A stretch of 64,000 nucleotides of DNA from Microbacterium marinum (GCF_014204835.1 NZ_JACHMD010000001.1:2604001-2668000); one strand, 5' to 3'; counted from the first letter of the stretch, positions 35,438-45,268 are shown. The notes: a model not told the origin generated them from the letters alone. Numbers and translations are program-made.

Positions 35438-35489
35438 CTGCGCATCCTCTGTTCGGAGCCGCCCCGGCGCCTGCCGGTCAGGTCATCTG

Positions 35490-35565
35490 TGGAGCCACCT
35501 AAGGGAATCGAACCCTTGACCTATTCATTACGAGTGAATCGCTCTGCCGTCTGAGCTAAGGTGGC
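35490..35565 (-). tRNA. tRNA-Thr (CGT)
   Basis: 76 nt including an encoded CCA. Acceptor stem GCCACCT / AGGTGGC, T-arm GGTTCGATTCC, and anticodon loop CTCGTAA between ATTCA and TGAAT, giving anticodon CGT. A TAGGAT hexamer on the minus strand (35596-35601) is a likely -10 upstream. Confidence 0.95.
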
Positions 35566-35798
35566 GCGCTTCGCTCGCGCGTTGCACGATCATCGATCCT
35601 ACAGGGTCGAAGAGGATGCCGCGAACCGTCCCCCGGCCACTCCCTCGCCCTCCGGGTGTCGGCTTGTTACGTCTCGGATCCGATTCTGAGCCGCCCCTGC
35701 ATACCGTGGTGGAGGCACCGCGATGAGGCGAGCGCGGGTCGCCCCGTGCTCGGCGCGTTCCGCGCTTGCGATGCCTTCGTTCCATCAAGGAGAGCACC

Positions 35799-36701
35799 AT
35801 GCCCAAGAAGTCCCTGGCCGCCGTCGCGCTGGCCCTCCCCCTCGCCCTGCTGCTCGGAGGCTGCGCGACCGGATCCGACGACTCCGCCGGATCGGGCGAC
35901 GCCGGCCAGACCGAGGGCCCCGTGCGCATCGGCGTCGTGGGCGCCGGCGACCCGTACTGGGAGACCTACACCGAGGCTGCCGCCGCGGAGGGCATCGAGA
36001 TCGAGCTGGTCGACTTCACCGAGTACACGCAGCCCAACCCGGCGCTCTCGGCGGGCGAGCTCGACCTCAACCAGTTCCAGCACGTCATCTACCTCGCCAC
36101 CTACAACGAGCAGTCCGGCGAGGACCTCGTGCCGATCGGTGCGACCGCGATCTACCCGCTCGGCCTGTACTCGACGCAGTACGACTCCGTTGAGGACATC
36201 CCCGAGGGCGAGACCGTCGCCGTCCCCAACGACGAGTCCAACCAGGCCCGCGGCCTCCTCGTCCTGCAGTCGGCCGGCCTCGTGGAGCTGAAGGACGGCG
36301 GATCGATCTTCTCGACCGTCGCCGACGTCCTCGACAGCTCGAAGGTCAAGGTCGAAGCCCTCGACGCGGCCTTCACCGCCACCTCGCTCCCCGACGTCGC
36401 GGCATCCATCGTGAACAACGACTTCCTCGAGGACGCGGGCCTCACGCCCGAGGACGCGATCGCCACCGACGACCCCAGCGACCCCAACGCCCTGCCCTAC
36501 GTCAACATCTTCGCCGCGCGTGCCGAGGATGCCGACAACGAGACGTACCAGAAGCTCGTCGAGATCTACCAGAACTCCCAGGACGTCCTCGACGGCGTCC
36601 AGGAGGCCTCGGGCGGCACCGCCGAGTTCGTCACCACGCCGGCCGCCGACCTCGTCGCTTCACTCGAAGACGTGCAGGAAGACATCGCTGCGAACCAGTA
36701 A
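35799..36701 (+). CDS. metQ: Methionine ABC transporter substrate-binding lipoprotein MetQ
   Basis: 300 residues of the NlpA/MetQ family. The signal peptide ends in lipobox LGGC, followed by a Ser/Gly/Asp linker. VRIGVVGAGDPYWETYTE, FTEYTQPNPALSAGELDLN and IPEGETVAVPNDESNQARGL are family signatures. AAGGAGAGC precedes the ATG. First gene of metQ-metN-metI. Confidence 0.92.
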   Translation: MPKKSLAAVALALPLALLLGGCATGSDDSAGSGDAGQTEGPVRIGVVGAGDPYWETYTEAAAAEGIEIELVDFTEYTQPNPALSAGELDLNQFQHVIYLATYNEQSGEDLVPIGATAIYPLGLYSTQYDSVEDIPEGETVAVPNDESNQARGLLVLQSAGLVELKDGGSIFSTVADVLDSSKVKVEALDAAFTATSLPDVAASIVNNDFLEDAGLTPEDAIATDDPSDPNALPYVNIFAARAEDADNETYQKLVEIYQNSQDVLDGVQEASGGTAEFVTTPAADLVASLEDVQEDIAANQ

Positions 36702-36709
36702 GTCCCGTC

Positions 36710-36746
36710 CCGATGCGGCTCGCTCTCTGAGAGCGGGCCGCATCGG
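36710..36746 (+). other. Hairpin between metQ and metN
   Basis: CCGATGCGGC and GCCGCATCGG pair perfectly, with an inner GCTCTC/GAGAGC helix. No T-tract follows. As in the glucoside operon, a hairpin sits just after the binding-protein gene, which would favour excess binding-protein mRNA. Confidence 0.5.
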
Positions 36747-36767
36747 CATGTGCTCGAGGAGCCGCTC

Positions 36768-37805
36768 ATGACCTTCATCCGCCTCACCGGCGTCACCAAG
36801 TCCTTCCCTCCGACCGGGAAGGATGCCGCGCCCGTGGTCGCCGTCGACGACGTCAGCCTGGAGATCCCCGCCGGCAGCATCACCGGCATCATCGGGTACT
36901 CCGGCGCCGGCAAGTCGACGGTGCTGCGCCTGGTCAACGCCCTCGAGAAGCCCACATCGGGAACGGTCGAGATCGATGGGCGCGACATCACCCGCCTCGG
37001 CGAGCGCGACCTTCGGGCGCTCCGCGGCGACATCGGCATGATCTTCCAGCAGTTCAACCTCTTCGACTCGCGCACCGTCGCGGGCAACGTCGCGTACCCG
37101 CTTGAAGTGGCGGGGCGACCCCGCGCGGAGATCCGCACCCGTGTCGCCGAACTCCTGGAGTTCGTCGGCCTCGCCGGCAAGGCGAAGAACTACCCCGAGC
37201 AGCTCTCGGGTGGTCAAAAGCAGCGGGTCGGTGTCGCCCGCGCCCTCGCGACCGACCCGCGCATCCTCCTGGCCGACGAGGCGACCAGCGCCCTCGACCC
37301 CGAGACGACCCACGAGGTGCTCGGACTCCTCCAGCGCGTCAACGCGGAGCTCGGGATCACGATCCTCGTCATCACCCACGAGATGGAGGTCGTCCGCACG
37401 ATCGCCGACCGCATCGTCGTGATGGAGAACGGTCGCGTCATCGAGGACGGCGCCGTGTTCGACATCCTTTCCGCCCCGCAGCACGCCGCCACACGCCGGT
37501 TCGTCTCGAGCATCATCGACGAGGTGCCGAGCGGCGAGAAGCTCTCGGCGCTGCGTCAGCGGCATCCCGGTCGCGTGGTCACGTTCACCGTGCGCGACGG
37601 CGACGTCACCCAGGCGGACGTGTTCGCCGCCCTCGCTCGCCACGGCGTGCGCTTCGAACTCATCCACGGCGGCATCAACGACATCGGCGGACGGGTCTTC
37701 GGGCACCTGACGCTGTCCGTGTCCGGAGACGCGGATGCCGTGGACGCGGCGATCGCCGATGCCGGCACGCACGCAGCACTGATCGAGGAGGACGTTCGTG
37801 GATAG
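36768..37805 (+). CDS. metN: Methionine ABC transporter ATP-binding protein MetN
   Basis: 345 residues. Walker A GYSGAGKST, signature LSGGQKQRVGVARAL, Walker B ILLADEATSALD, and a C-terminal NIL domain (about residues 265-340) that in this family senses methionine and inhibits transport. ATG 36768 was chosen over a slightly earlier in-frame ATG because homology starts here. The end overlaps metI by eight bases. Confidence 0.93.
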   Translation: MTFIRLTGVTKSFPPTGKDAAPVVAVDDVSLEIPAGSITGIIGYSGAGKSTVLRLVNALEKPTSGTVEIDGRDITRLGERDLRALRGDIGMIFQQFNLFDSRTVAGNVAYPLEVAGRPRAEIRTRVAELLEFVGLAGKAKNYPEQLSGGQKQRVGVARALATDPRILLADEATSALDPETTHEVLGLLQRVNAELGITILVITHEMEVVRTIADRIVVMENGRVIEDGAVFDILSAPQHAATRRFVSSIIDEVPSGEKLSALRQRHPGRVVTFTVRDGDVTQADVFAALARHGVRFELIHGGINDIGGRVFGHLTLSVSGDADAVDAAIADAGTHAALIEEDVRG

Positions 37806-38457
37806 GCTCATCGACCTGCTTCCCGACCTGTGGGAAGCCACCGCCGAGACCCTCTACATCGTCTCGTTCTCCCTCGTCCTGGGCGGGATCGCGGGGCTCC
37901 TGATCGGGCTGGCGCTCTACGCCACCCGCGCGGGCAGCCTGTTCCCCAACCGGTTCGTGTTCGGCTTCCTGAACGTGCTCGTCAACTTCTTCCGCCCGAT
38001 CCCGTTCGTGATCCTCCTCGCCGCGGTGCAGCCCCTCGCCCGCAGCGTGAACATCCGCGGCATCGGACCGGAGTTCGGCATCTTCGCGATCACGATCGCC
38101 TCGATGTTCGCGATCAGCCGCATCGTGGAGCAGAACCTGCTCACCGTGAAGCCCGGCGTCATCGAGGCGGCGCGCGCGGCGGGCGCCAGTCGCAGCCGTG
38201 TCCTCTTCCGGCTCGTGCCGCGTGAGGCGCTCGCACCGCTCGTGCTCGGCTACACGTTCATCGTCGTCGCACTCGTCGACATGACCGCGATCGCCGGCGC
38301 TGTGGCGGCGGGCGGCCTCGGCGAGTTCGCGATCGTCTACGGCTTCAAGCAGTTCAACCCGTGGGTCACCTGGGCGGCAGTGCTGATCATCATCGTGATC
38401 GTGCAGCTGGTGCAGTTCTTCGGGAATGGCCTGGCGCGGCGCATCCTGCGCCGCTGA
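37798..38457 (+). CDS. metI: Methionine ABC transporter permease MetI
   Basis: 219 residues with five to six helices and the coupling motif EAARAAGASRSRVLFRLVP. GTG start overlapping metN. Together with MetN and MetQ it forms a D/L-methionine importer. No recognisable SAM riboswitch was found upstream of metQ, so regulation is unclear. Confidence 0.93.
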   Translation: MDRLIDLLPDLWEATAETLYIVSFSLVLGGIAGLLIGLALYATRAGSLFPNRFVFGFLNVLVNFFRPIPFVILLAAVQPLARSVNIRGIGPEFGIFAITIASMFAISRIVEQNLLTVKPGVIEAARAAGASRSRVLFRLVPREALAPLVLGYTFIVVALVDMTAIAGAVAAGGLGEFAIVYGFKQFNPWVTWAAVLIIIVIVQLVQFFGNGLARRILRR

Positions 38458-38479
38458 CGCAGTGTCTCGCGCGGAGGCG

Positions 38480-40012
38480 TCACTCGCAGGTGATGTCGCC
38501 GTCCGGCACCGTGCCGTCCACGAAGTACGCCTCCACGGCGTCGTCGATGCACGCGTTGCCCTTGTTGAAGCCGAGGTGCCCTTCGCCCACGCGGGTGAGC
38601 AGGATGCCGGAGCTCAGCTGCTCGGCGAGCGCCGCCGACCACTCGTACGGGGTGGCGGGATCGTTCGTCGTGCCGACGAGCAGGATCGGCGCAGCGCCCT
38701 CGGCGTGGATCTCGCCGCGGGTCCCCGTCGGCGGATAAGGCCACGACGCGCACAGGTCGACGCCCGACCAGTAGGGCGCGAAGGTCGGCGCTTCGGCGGC
38801 GACGAGGGCGTCGGCGGCCGCTTCGACGTCGGGGGGATCCGCCGGATAGTCCATGCAGTTGTACGCAGAGAACGCTTCGGTCGAGTTGTCGAGGTACACC
38901 CCGTCCGACCGGTTGTAGTACGAGTCCACGAGCACGAACATCGGGTCGGCGTCGCCTTCGAGGGCGGCGGTGATCGCGCCGGTCAGGTAGGGCCAGTTCC
39001 CCTCGCTGTAGAGCGCGCTCACGATTCCCATCACCATCGCGTCCGCGCCGAGCGCGCGCCCGTCGGTCGCCGTGAGGGGCGTCGCCTCGACCGCCGCCAG
39101 CGCGTCGGCGAGCGCGGTCCGCGCGTCGTCCACCGACCCCTGGAACGGGCAGTTTTCCGTCCGCTCCACACACGAGGTGAGGTACGCGCGCAGGGCGGAC
39201 TCGAAGCCGACCGCCTGCCGCGCCCCGACCTCGCTGCCCGGCACCGACGGGTCGAGCCCGCCGTCGAGAACGATCCGCCCTACACGGTCGGGGAACAGCT
39301 CGGCGTACGTCGCGCCGAGGAACGACCCGTAGGAGTACCCCAGGTAGGTCAGCTTCTCGTCGCCGAGGACACCGCGGAGGAGATCCATGTCGCGGGCGGC
39401 GTCTGCGGTGGTGATGTGGGGCAGGATGCCGCCGCTGCCCGACTCGCACGCCTCGGCGAACCGGTCGTTGCGCGCCGTGAGCTCGGCTTCCCACGCGGGG
39501 GTCCCGCGCGCCGCGCGCGGCGCTGCGAAGAGGTAGTCGTCCATCTGCTCAGCGTCGAGGCAACGCACGGGCGTCGACGATCCGACGCCGCGCGGATCGA
39601 ACCCCACGACGTCGTAGTGCTCGAGGAGCGTCTCCCCGACGGCGAACTCGGCCGACCCCTGGACGAGGTCGACACCGCTGGCGCCGGGCCCACCCGGGTT
39701 CACGAGGAGCGAGCCCTGGGACTCGCCCGAGGCCATCCGGACGATGACGGCCAGCTCGAGGTCTCCTCCCTCGGGGTCGGACCAGTCCACGGGAGCCGTG
39801 ACCGTCCCGCAGTAGAAGGTTCCCTCGCCTCCGCCGACGCAGCGATCCCAGTCGACGTCCTGGCCGTAGTACCCGACGAGGTCGGCGGCCACGCCCTCCG
39901 TGACGGGTGTGCGGTCCGGCGCGGGCGCCTCCTTCGGCGTGCACGCCACCAGAGCGGCGAGGGCGGTCGCGGTCGCAAGCAGTGCCGCCGCCGCACGCGC
40001 CCCGCGCCTCAC
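38480..40012 (-). CDS. Secreted alpha/beta hydrolase, tripeptidyl aminopeptidase (TAP)-like lipoprotein
   Basis: 510 residues. The GTG start overlaps the holB stop (GTGA). The signal peptide ends in lipobox LVAC. The catalytic serine is in GYSYGSFLG, the oxyanion segment in LLVNPGGPGASG, and the histidine in VGEGHLGFN; the C-terminal TAP_C region contains ILLVGTTNDPATPYEW. Likely a cell-surface proline- or tripeptidyl-type exopeptidase. Coupling to a replication gene is probably historical. Confidence 0.88.
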   Translation of the reverse strand: MRRGARAAAALLATATALAALVACTPKEAPAPDRTPVTEGVAADLVGYYGQDVDWDRCVGGGEGTFYCGTVTAPVDWSDPEGGDLELAVIVRMASGESQGSLLVNPGGPGASGVDLVQGSAEFAVGETLLEHYDVVGFDPRGVGSSTPVRCLDAEQMDDYLFAAPRAARGTPAWEAELTARNDRFAEACESGSGGILPHITTADAARDMDLLRGVLGDEKLTYLGYSYGSFLGATYAELFPDRVGRIVLDGGLDPSVPGSEVGARQAVGFESALRAYLTSCVERTENCPFQGSVDDARTALADALAAVEATPLTATDGRALGADAMVMGIVSALYSEGNWPYLTGAITAALEGDADPMFVLVDSYYNRSDGVYLDNSTEAFSAYNCMDYPADPPDVEAAADALVAAEAPTFAPYWSGVDLCASWPYPPTGTRGEIHAEGAAPILLVGTTNDPATPYEWSAALAEQLSSGILLTRVGEGHLGFNKGNACIDDAVEAYFVDGTVPDGDITCE

Positions 40013-41163
40013 GCTGCGCGTCCCGTCGCGACGGTGATCAGCATGCTCTCCAGGGCCAGTGCCGGTGCGGCGTTGCCCTGCAGATTGGTGCGGGTGTGGG
40101 CGATCGCGTCGATCACCGCGAGCGTGCGCTGCGGCGACCACGCGGCGGCGAGCGCGTCGATCTCTGCGGCGAGCTCGACGTTGATGGGCGCGGCATCCTG
40201 CCCGAATTGGCGCATCAGGGTGTCTCGGTACAGGGACTCGAGATCGGTGAGCACGCGATCGATGCCGTCTCTGAGGCTCCGGGTCGCCCGCCGCTTCTGG
40301 TCGTCTTCGAGGGCGCTCAGCTGTCCGCGCACGGCGGGCGGCACGGCGCCGCCGGGGGTCACTCCGAGCGTCCGCAGCAGCGCTTCGCGCTCCGCTTCGT
40401 CGCGCGCGGCGGTCAGCGCCTTCGCATCCTCGGTGGCGAGCTGGACGATGCGCGCGGCCACCTCGACGGCATCGCCGACGCCGCGCACCCCGAGCACCCC
40501 GCGGAGGGTCTGCTCGCGGCGCTCCCGCGACGCGGCATCCGTCGCCAGTCGCTGCGCCATGCCGATGTGACGCTGAGCCAGCCGCGCCGACTGCTCGGCG
40601 ACCGCCTCGCTGACACCGGTGCGCTGCACGATGAGGCGGGCGACGTCGGCGACATCGGGCTCTCGCAGGCGCAGGATGCGCACTCGCGAGCGGATGGTGG
40701 GCAGCAGATCCGCGTCGCTGGGGGCGCACAGGATCCAGACGGTCTGCTCCGGCGGCTCCTCGAGAGCCTTGAGGAGCACGTTGCTGGTGCGCTCGACCAT
40801 GCGGTCGGCGTCTTCCATCACCATCACCCGGTACCGGCCGAGCGACGGCGAGAAGTACGAGCGTTCCACCAGCGCGCGGGCGTCTTTGATGGAGATGATG
40901 ACGCCCTCGGTGCGAAGCGCGGTGAGGTCTGGATGAGTGCGTGCGACCACCTGCCGCACGGCGCTCGCGTCGCCGGGCTCGGCGATCAGCGCGGCGGCGA
41001 ACGCGTACGCGAGCGTCGACCGGCCTGATCCCGGCGGTCCGGTGATGAGCCAGGCGTGGGCGAGCTGAGAGGGGTCGGATGCCGCGGCCTGCAGCTGACG
41101 CACGGCCTCGTCCTGCCCCCAGACCTCGTCCCACGGCGAGGTGTCGAGGGCGGGGGTCGTCAT
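40009..41163 (-). CDS. holB: DNA polymerase III subunit delta'
   Basis: 384 residues. Clamp-loader subunit with Walker-like GPPGSGRST, DADRM in place of DEAD, and RSRVRILRLR (SRC-like) motif. The zinc-binding four-cysteine module usual in DnaX-like delta' proteins is replaced by a short EPGDASAVRQVV segment with no cysteines. A TAGGCT lies seven bases before the ATG, so the transcript may be leaderless. Downstream of tmk and topA on the minus strand. Confidence 0.9.
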   Translation of the reverse strand: MTTPALDTSPWDEVWGQDEAVRQLQAAASDPSQLAHAWLITGPPGSGRSTLAYAFAAALIAEPGDASAVRQVVARTHPDLTALRTEGVIISIKDARALVERSYFSPSLGRYRVMVMEDADRMVERTSNVLLKALEEPPEQTVWILCAPSDADLLPTIRSRVRILRLREPDVADVARLIVQRTGVSEAVAEQSARLAQRHIGMAQRLATDAASRERREQTLRGVLGVRGVGDAVEVAARIVQLATEDAKALTAARDEAEREALLRTLGVTPGGAVPPAVRGQLSALEDDQKRRATRSLRDGIDRVLTDLESLYRDTLMRQFGQDAAPINVELAAEIDALAAAWSPQRTLAVIDAIAHTRTNLQGNAAPALALESMLITVATGRAA

Positions 41164-41184
41164 GCCGACCAGCCTACGGCGTGG

Positions 41185-41835
41185 TCACGACGCGGAGACG
41201 TCGTTCTCACCCGGGGACAGGGCGACGCCCACACGCTCACGGATCGCGGCGGCGATCTCCTCGACGGGGCGCGACGCGTCGACGACGAGGAACCGGCCGG
41301 GTTCGGCGGCGGCGAGGCCCAGGAACGACGCCCGCACCCGCTCGTGGAACGCGCTCTTCTCGGCTTCAAGGCGGTCGAACGGCTTGTCGTCGGCGTCGAG
41401 GCGACCGCGCGCCAGGTCGGGGGCGAGGTCGAGGAGGACCGTGACGTCGGGCAACGCCCCCTCGGTCGCCCACAGCGACAGAGCGCGGATCTCCGCCCCG
41501 TCGAGCACGCGGCCGGCCCCCTGATAGGCGACCGACGAGTCGAGGTACCGGTCCTGGATGACCACGTCTCCCCGCTCGAGGGCGGGGCGCACGTGGGTCG
41601 CGACGTGATGGGCACGATCGGCGGCGTACAGCAGCGCCTCCGCGCGCGGCGCTATGTCGCCGCGGTGGTGCAGCACGATGTCGCGCACCAGGGTGCCGAC
41701 CTCCGTGCCGCCCGGCTCGCGGGTCCGCACCACGGCTCTCCCCTGCTCGCGCAGCCACTCCTCGAGGAGGGCGGCCTGCGTGGTCTTTCCTGCGCCGTCG
41801 CCGCCCTCGAGGGTGATCCAGATCCCGCGGGTCAC
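41185..41835 (-). CDS. tmk: Thymidylate kinase
   Basis: 216 residues, converting dTMP to dTDP. P-loop LEGGDGAGKTTQ, DR(Y/H) motif in VIQDRYLDSSVAYQG, and TREPGGTEVG. GTG start overlapping the topA stop (GTGA). The gene order topA-tmk-holB is conserved in actinobacteria. Confidence 0.95.
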   Translation of the reverse strand: MTRGIWITLEGGDGAGKTTQAALLEEWLREQGRAVVRTREPGGTEVGTLVRDIVLHHRGDIAPRAEALLYAADRAHHVATHVRPALERGDVVIQDRYLDSSVAYQGAGRVLDGAEIRALSLWATEGALPDVTVLLDLAPDLARGRLDADDKPFDRLEAEKSAFHERVRASFLGLAAAEPGRFLVVDASRPVEEIAAAIRERVGVALSPGENDVSAS

Positions 41836-44495
41836 TTCTTCTTCGCCGGCGCCTTGCGCGTCGTCGTGCGCCGCGTCGTGCGCTTGGGAGCCGGGCCCTT
41901 CGCGCGCTTCTCGGCGAGCATCTGCACGGCGATCTCGAACGTGATGTCGTCGGGGGTCTGACCGCGCGGGATGGTGACGTTGGTCGTGCCGTCGGTGACG
42001 TACGCCCCGAAGCGTCCGTCCTTGATCCGGATCGGCTTCTCGCTGACCGGATCGGGCTCGAACTCCTTGAGGGACGTCGCGGCGCGGTTGGCGTACTTCG
42101 GCTGCGAGTAGATCTCGAGCGCCTGCTCCAGCGTGATGTCGAAGATCATGTCCTCGCTCGCGATACTCCGCGAGTCGGTCCCCTTCTTGATGTAGGGGCC
42201 GTACGGACCGTTCTGAGCGGTGATCATCGTGCCGGTCTCGGGGTCGGCGCCCACCTCTCGCGGCAGCGAGAGGAGCTTCAGCGCCGTCTCGAGGTCGATC
42301 GTCTCCGGCGACATGCTCTTGAACAGCGACGCCCGCTTCGGCTTGGGAGCCGGAGCCTTCTTGGCGCCGCGCTTCGGCTTCACCTCTTCGACGGGCGCCT
42401 CCTCCTCGGGCAGCACCTCTTCGAGGTACGGCCCGAAGCGGCCGTCCTTGATGACGACGTCGCGTCCGTTCTCGGGGTTCTGACCGAGGACCCGGTCTCC
42501 GCCGACCGGTGCGTCGATGAGCTCCCGCGCCTTCTCAGGGGTGAGCTCGTCGGGGGCGAGGTCGTCGGGGACGTTGATCCGGCGGGGGGCCTCGGGGTCA
42601 TCGCCCGGGACCTCCAGGTACGGTCCGTAGCGACCGAAGCGGAGGACGGCGACGTCGCCGATTTTCGTCGAGTTGATCTCACGCGCGTCGATGTCGCCGA
42701 GGTTGTCGACGATGTTTCGGAGACCGACGTGTGCCTCCGAGCCGAAGTAGAACTCCTTCAGCCATGCCGCACGATTCTGCTCGCCGCGGGCGATCGCGTC
42801 GAGATCGTCTTCGAGCGCCGCCGTGAAGTCGTAGTCGACGAGGTCCGCGAAGTGCTCTTCCAGCAGTCGCACGATGCTGAAGGCGAGCCAGCTCGGCACG
42901 AGGGCCTGTCCCCGCTTGCTGACGTAGCCACGGTCGAGGATCACGTCGATGATGCTGGCGAAGGTGGACGGTCGGCCGATCCCCCGCTCTTCGAGTGCTT
43001 TGACGAGCGACGCCTCCGTGTACCGGGGCTTCGGGCTCGTCGCGTGTCCCTTGGGCTCGATGCTGCGCAGGGTGAGCGCGTCGCCGACGGTGAGAGCGGG
43101 CAGCGACTGGTCGTCGGAGCGCTCGTTGTCGCCGCGCTTCTCGTCGCGGCCCTCCTCGTAGGCGTCGAGGAAGCCCTTGAACGTGTAGACCGTGCCCGAG
43201 GCGGTGAACGTCGCCGTCTTGCCCGCGGCATCCGCGTCGATCGTGACGGTGGTGGTCTCGTATTTCGCGTCGGCCATCTGGCTGGCGACGGTGCGCTTCC
43301 AGATGAGGTCGTAGAGGCGCAGCTCGTCGCGGTCGAGGCCGGAGGTGACCTCCTTGGGCGTGCGGAAGTGCTCGCCGGAGGGTCGGATCGCCTCGTGCGC
43401 CTCCTGCGCGTTCTTGGCGTTGTTGCGGTAGCTCCGCGGGTTCGCCGGCACGGCCTTGTCGCCGTACAGCGCGACGGCCTGCGTGCGGGCGGCGGTGACC
43501 GCCTGCGCCGATAGCGCGGTCGAGTCCGTTCGCATATAGGTGATGTAGCCCTTTTCGTAGAGCCGCTGAGCGACGCCCATGGCGTGCTTGGCGCTCATCG
43601 AGAGCTTGCGACCGGCCTCCTGCTGGAGCGTCGAGGTCGTGAACGGGGGCTTCGGGCTCCGGGTGCCGGGCTTGGCCTCGACGGCGGTCACGGAAGCCGA
43701 CGCGGACGCTTCCAGGGCGGATGCCAGCTCGCGCGCTTCGGTCTCTCCCAGGACAACGACGGCCTTTTTGAGCGCGCCGGTGTCGTCGAAGTCGGTACCG
43801 CGAGCGAGGGGCGCGCCGTCGATGCGGCTGAGGCGGATGCCGAAGGCGTCGGCGCCCTTCACGGCATCGGCGTCCACGTCCCAGTACGACGCGGAGACGA
43901 AGGCCATGCGCTCGCGTTCGCGCTCGACGACCATGCGGGTGGCGGCGGACTGCACACGACCGGCGCTCGTGCCCTGGCCGACCTTGCGGCGGGTGACGTC
44001 GGAGACGTCCCAGCCGTAGAGGCGGTCGAGGATGCGGCGGGTCTCCTGCGCGTCGACGAGGGCGTGATCGAGCTCACGGGTGTTCTTCACCGCCGCCTGG
44101 ATCGCGTCCTTGGTGATCTCGTGGAACACCATGCGCTTGACGGGGACCTTCGGCTTGAGGGTCTCGAGGAGGTGCCACGCGATGGCTTCGCCTTCGCGGT
44201 CTTCATCGGTGGCGAGCAGGAGTTCGTCGGCGGTCTTCAGCGCGCGCTTGAGCTCGGTGACGGTCTTCTTGCCGCGGTCGCTCTCCACATAAAGAGGAGT
44301 GAAGTCGTTCTCGATGTCGATGGAGTACTTCCCGACCGAGGTCTTCTTCAGATCCGCGGGGATGTCCTTCTTGTCGGCGAGGTCTCGGATGTGTCCGACG
44401 GAGCTGAGAACCTCGTATCCGTCACCCAGGTACCCCTGGATCGAGCGCATCTTCGTCGGAGACTCGACGATGACGAGCTTCTTGCCGTGTGCCAC
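41832..44495 (-). CDS. topA: DNA topoisomerase I
   Basis: 887 residues, type IA topoisomerase that relaxes negative supercoils. TOPRIM domain at the N-terminus (KLVIVESPTKMRSIQGYLG), active-site tyrosine near residue 320 in YITYMRTDSTALS. Instead of zinc fingers the C-terminus has glycine-rich repeats (DGRFGPYL / NGPYGPYI) and ends in a basic tail rich in Lys, Arg and Thr, the actinobacterial form. GTG 44495 follows AAAGGA; longer frames are less likely. Confidence 0.95.
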   Translation of the reverse strand: MAHGKKLVIVESPTKMRSIQGYLGDGYEVLSSVGHIRDLADKKDIPADLKKTSVGKYSIDIENDFTPLYVESDRGKKTVTELKRALKTADELLLATDEDREGEAIAWHLLETLKPKVPVKRMVFHEITKDAIQAAVKNTRELDHALVDAQETRRILDRLYGWDVSDVTRRKVGQGTSAGRVQSAATRMVVERERERMAFVSASYWDVDADAVKGADAFGIRLSRIDGAPLARGTDFDDTGALKKAVVVLGETEARELASALEASASASVTAVEAKPGTRSPKPPFTTSTLQQEAGRKLSMSAKHAMGVAQRLYEKGYITYMRTDSTALSAQAVTAARTQAVALYGDKAVPANPRSYRNNAKNAQEAHEAIRPSGEHFRTPKEVTSGLDRDELRLYDLIWKRTVASQMADAKYETTTVTIDADAAGKTATFTASGTVYTFKGFLDAYEEGRDEKRGDNERSDDQSLPALTVGDALTLRSIEPKGHATSPKPRYTEASLVKALEERGIGRPSTFASIIDVILDRGYVSKRGQALVPSWLAFSIVRLLEEHFADLVDYDFTAALEDDLDAIARGEQNRAAWLKEFYFGSEAHVGLRNIVDNLGDIDAREINSTKIGDVAVLRFGRYGPYLEVPGDDPEAPRRINVPDDLAPDELTPEKARELIDAPVGGDRVLGQNPENGRDVVIKDGRFGPYLEEVLPEEEAPVEEVKPKRGAKKAPAPKPKRASLFKSMSPETIDLETALKLLSLPREVGADPETGTMITAQNGPYGPYIKKGTDSRSIASEDMIFDITLEQALEIYSQPKYANRAATSLKEFEPDPVSEKPIRIKDGRFGAYVTDGTTNVTIPRGQTPDDITFEIAVQMLAEKRAKGPAPKRTTRRTTTRKAPAKKK

Positions 44496-44547
44496 GTGGC
44501 GTCCTTTCTTCGATGCACACCATACACACCGCCTTGTCAAGAGCTCG

Positions 44548-44593
44548 CTGGGAGCTGACGCCGGGAGCGTCTCCCAGAGGCCGGATCGGCCTC
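44548..44593 (-). terminator. Paired hairpins ending the Tad operon
   Basis: GAGGCCG/CGGCCTC (44577-44593) overlaps the last gene's stop, and CTGGGAG/CTCCCAG with an inner ACGC/GCGT helix follows (44548-44577). Both are perfect in the outer arms. No strong T-tract, but position fits a transcription end. Confidence 0.5.
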
Positions 44594-44918
44594 ACGGGCC
44601 GACCGGCGGCGGGCCGGCGCGGGCGCGGGCGGACGCGACCAGCGGGCCGAACGCCACCGACACCTCGACGGTGGCGACCAGCCCGTCGACCTGGCAATCG
44701 CCGAGCGCGGCGCCCACCTCGGCGGCGATGTCGGCGGCGCGCTCGCAGGCGATCCCCGACACGAGCCCTGATGCGGTGTCGGCGGCGGCGAGCGCGGCGG
44801 CATCCGCAGCCCCTGCCGCACGCACGCTCGTCGCCGAGGCGAAGCCGGCGAGCGCGAGCCCTGTCGCGATCGTGGCGCTGACGGCGAGGACACCCACCGA
44901 GACCGTCGTCCCCGCCAT
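44592..44918 (-). CDS. Rv3654c-family TadE-like protein
   Basis: 108 residues. An N-terminal helix (TVSVGVLAVSATIATGLALAG) is followed by RAAGAADAAALAAADTASG and CERAADIAAEVGA, the pattern of the small TadE-like last member of actinobacterial Tad clusters. It overlaps the preceding TadE stop (TGATG). It is probably a minor pseudopilin or envelope component. Confidence 0.8.
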   Translation of the reverse strand: MAGTTVSVGVLAVSATIATGLALAGFASATSVRAAGAADAAALAAADTASGLVSGIACERAADIAAEVGAALGDCQVDGLVATVEVSVAFGPLVASARARAGPPPVGP

Positions 44919-45268
44919 CACCCACCTCCGACGTCGTCGCCGGTCTCACCGGCGAGCGCGCACGCCCGAGCGTGCAGATCCGGCAGTGGGAGGGGTGTGC
45001 CGGATGCCGCGGACGCTGCCACGCACACGGTGTCGCCGGTCCGCTCCACCGCGCTCCGGGAACCGGGCACGACGGCGACCGCCGCTGCGATCCGCTCCGC
45101 GCTCTCGCCGCGCGCGGCGAGCCGCGCCGCCTGCGCGACGCCCTGCTCGAGGCGCACCTGTCTGCCGCCGACGCCCAGGGCGGAGACGGCGAGCACGATG
45201 ACGACCACGACGGCGGGGACGGTCACGGCGAACTCCGCCGAGACCGACCCCCGCACGTCGCGGATCAT
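44918..45268 (-). CDS. TadE family minor pilin
   Basis: 116 residues. DVRGSVSAEFAVTVPAVVVVIVLAVSALG is the TadE prepilin-like helix with the S-A-E-F motif. ATG 45268 overlaps the DUF4244 stop (ATGA). Longer upstream frames are shadows of the previous gene. Part of the Tad pilus. Confidence 0.85.
   Translation of the reverse strand: MIRDVRGSVSAEFAVTVPAVVVVIVLAVSALGVGGRQVRLEQGVAQAARLAARGESAERIAAAVAVVPGSRSAVERTGDTVCVAASAASGTPLPLPDLHARACALAGETGDDVGGG

Noticed and set aside
35490..35565. tRNA-Thr as an integration site for an island
   Set aside because: No repeat of the tRNA 3' end, integrase or phage gene nearby; metQNI downstream is core-like.
35566..35798. Possible SAM riboswitch in the metQ leader, because of a hairpin GAGCGCGGG-N4-CCCGTGCTC at 35730-35751
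   Set aside because: None of the conserved SAM-I, SAM-II or SAM-IV core sequences could be matched; one local hairpin in GC-rich DNA is not enough.
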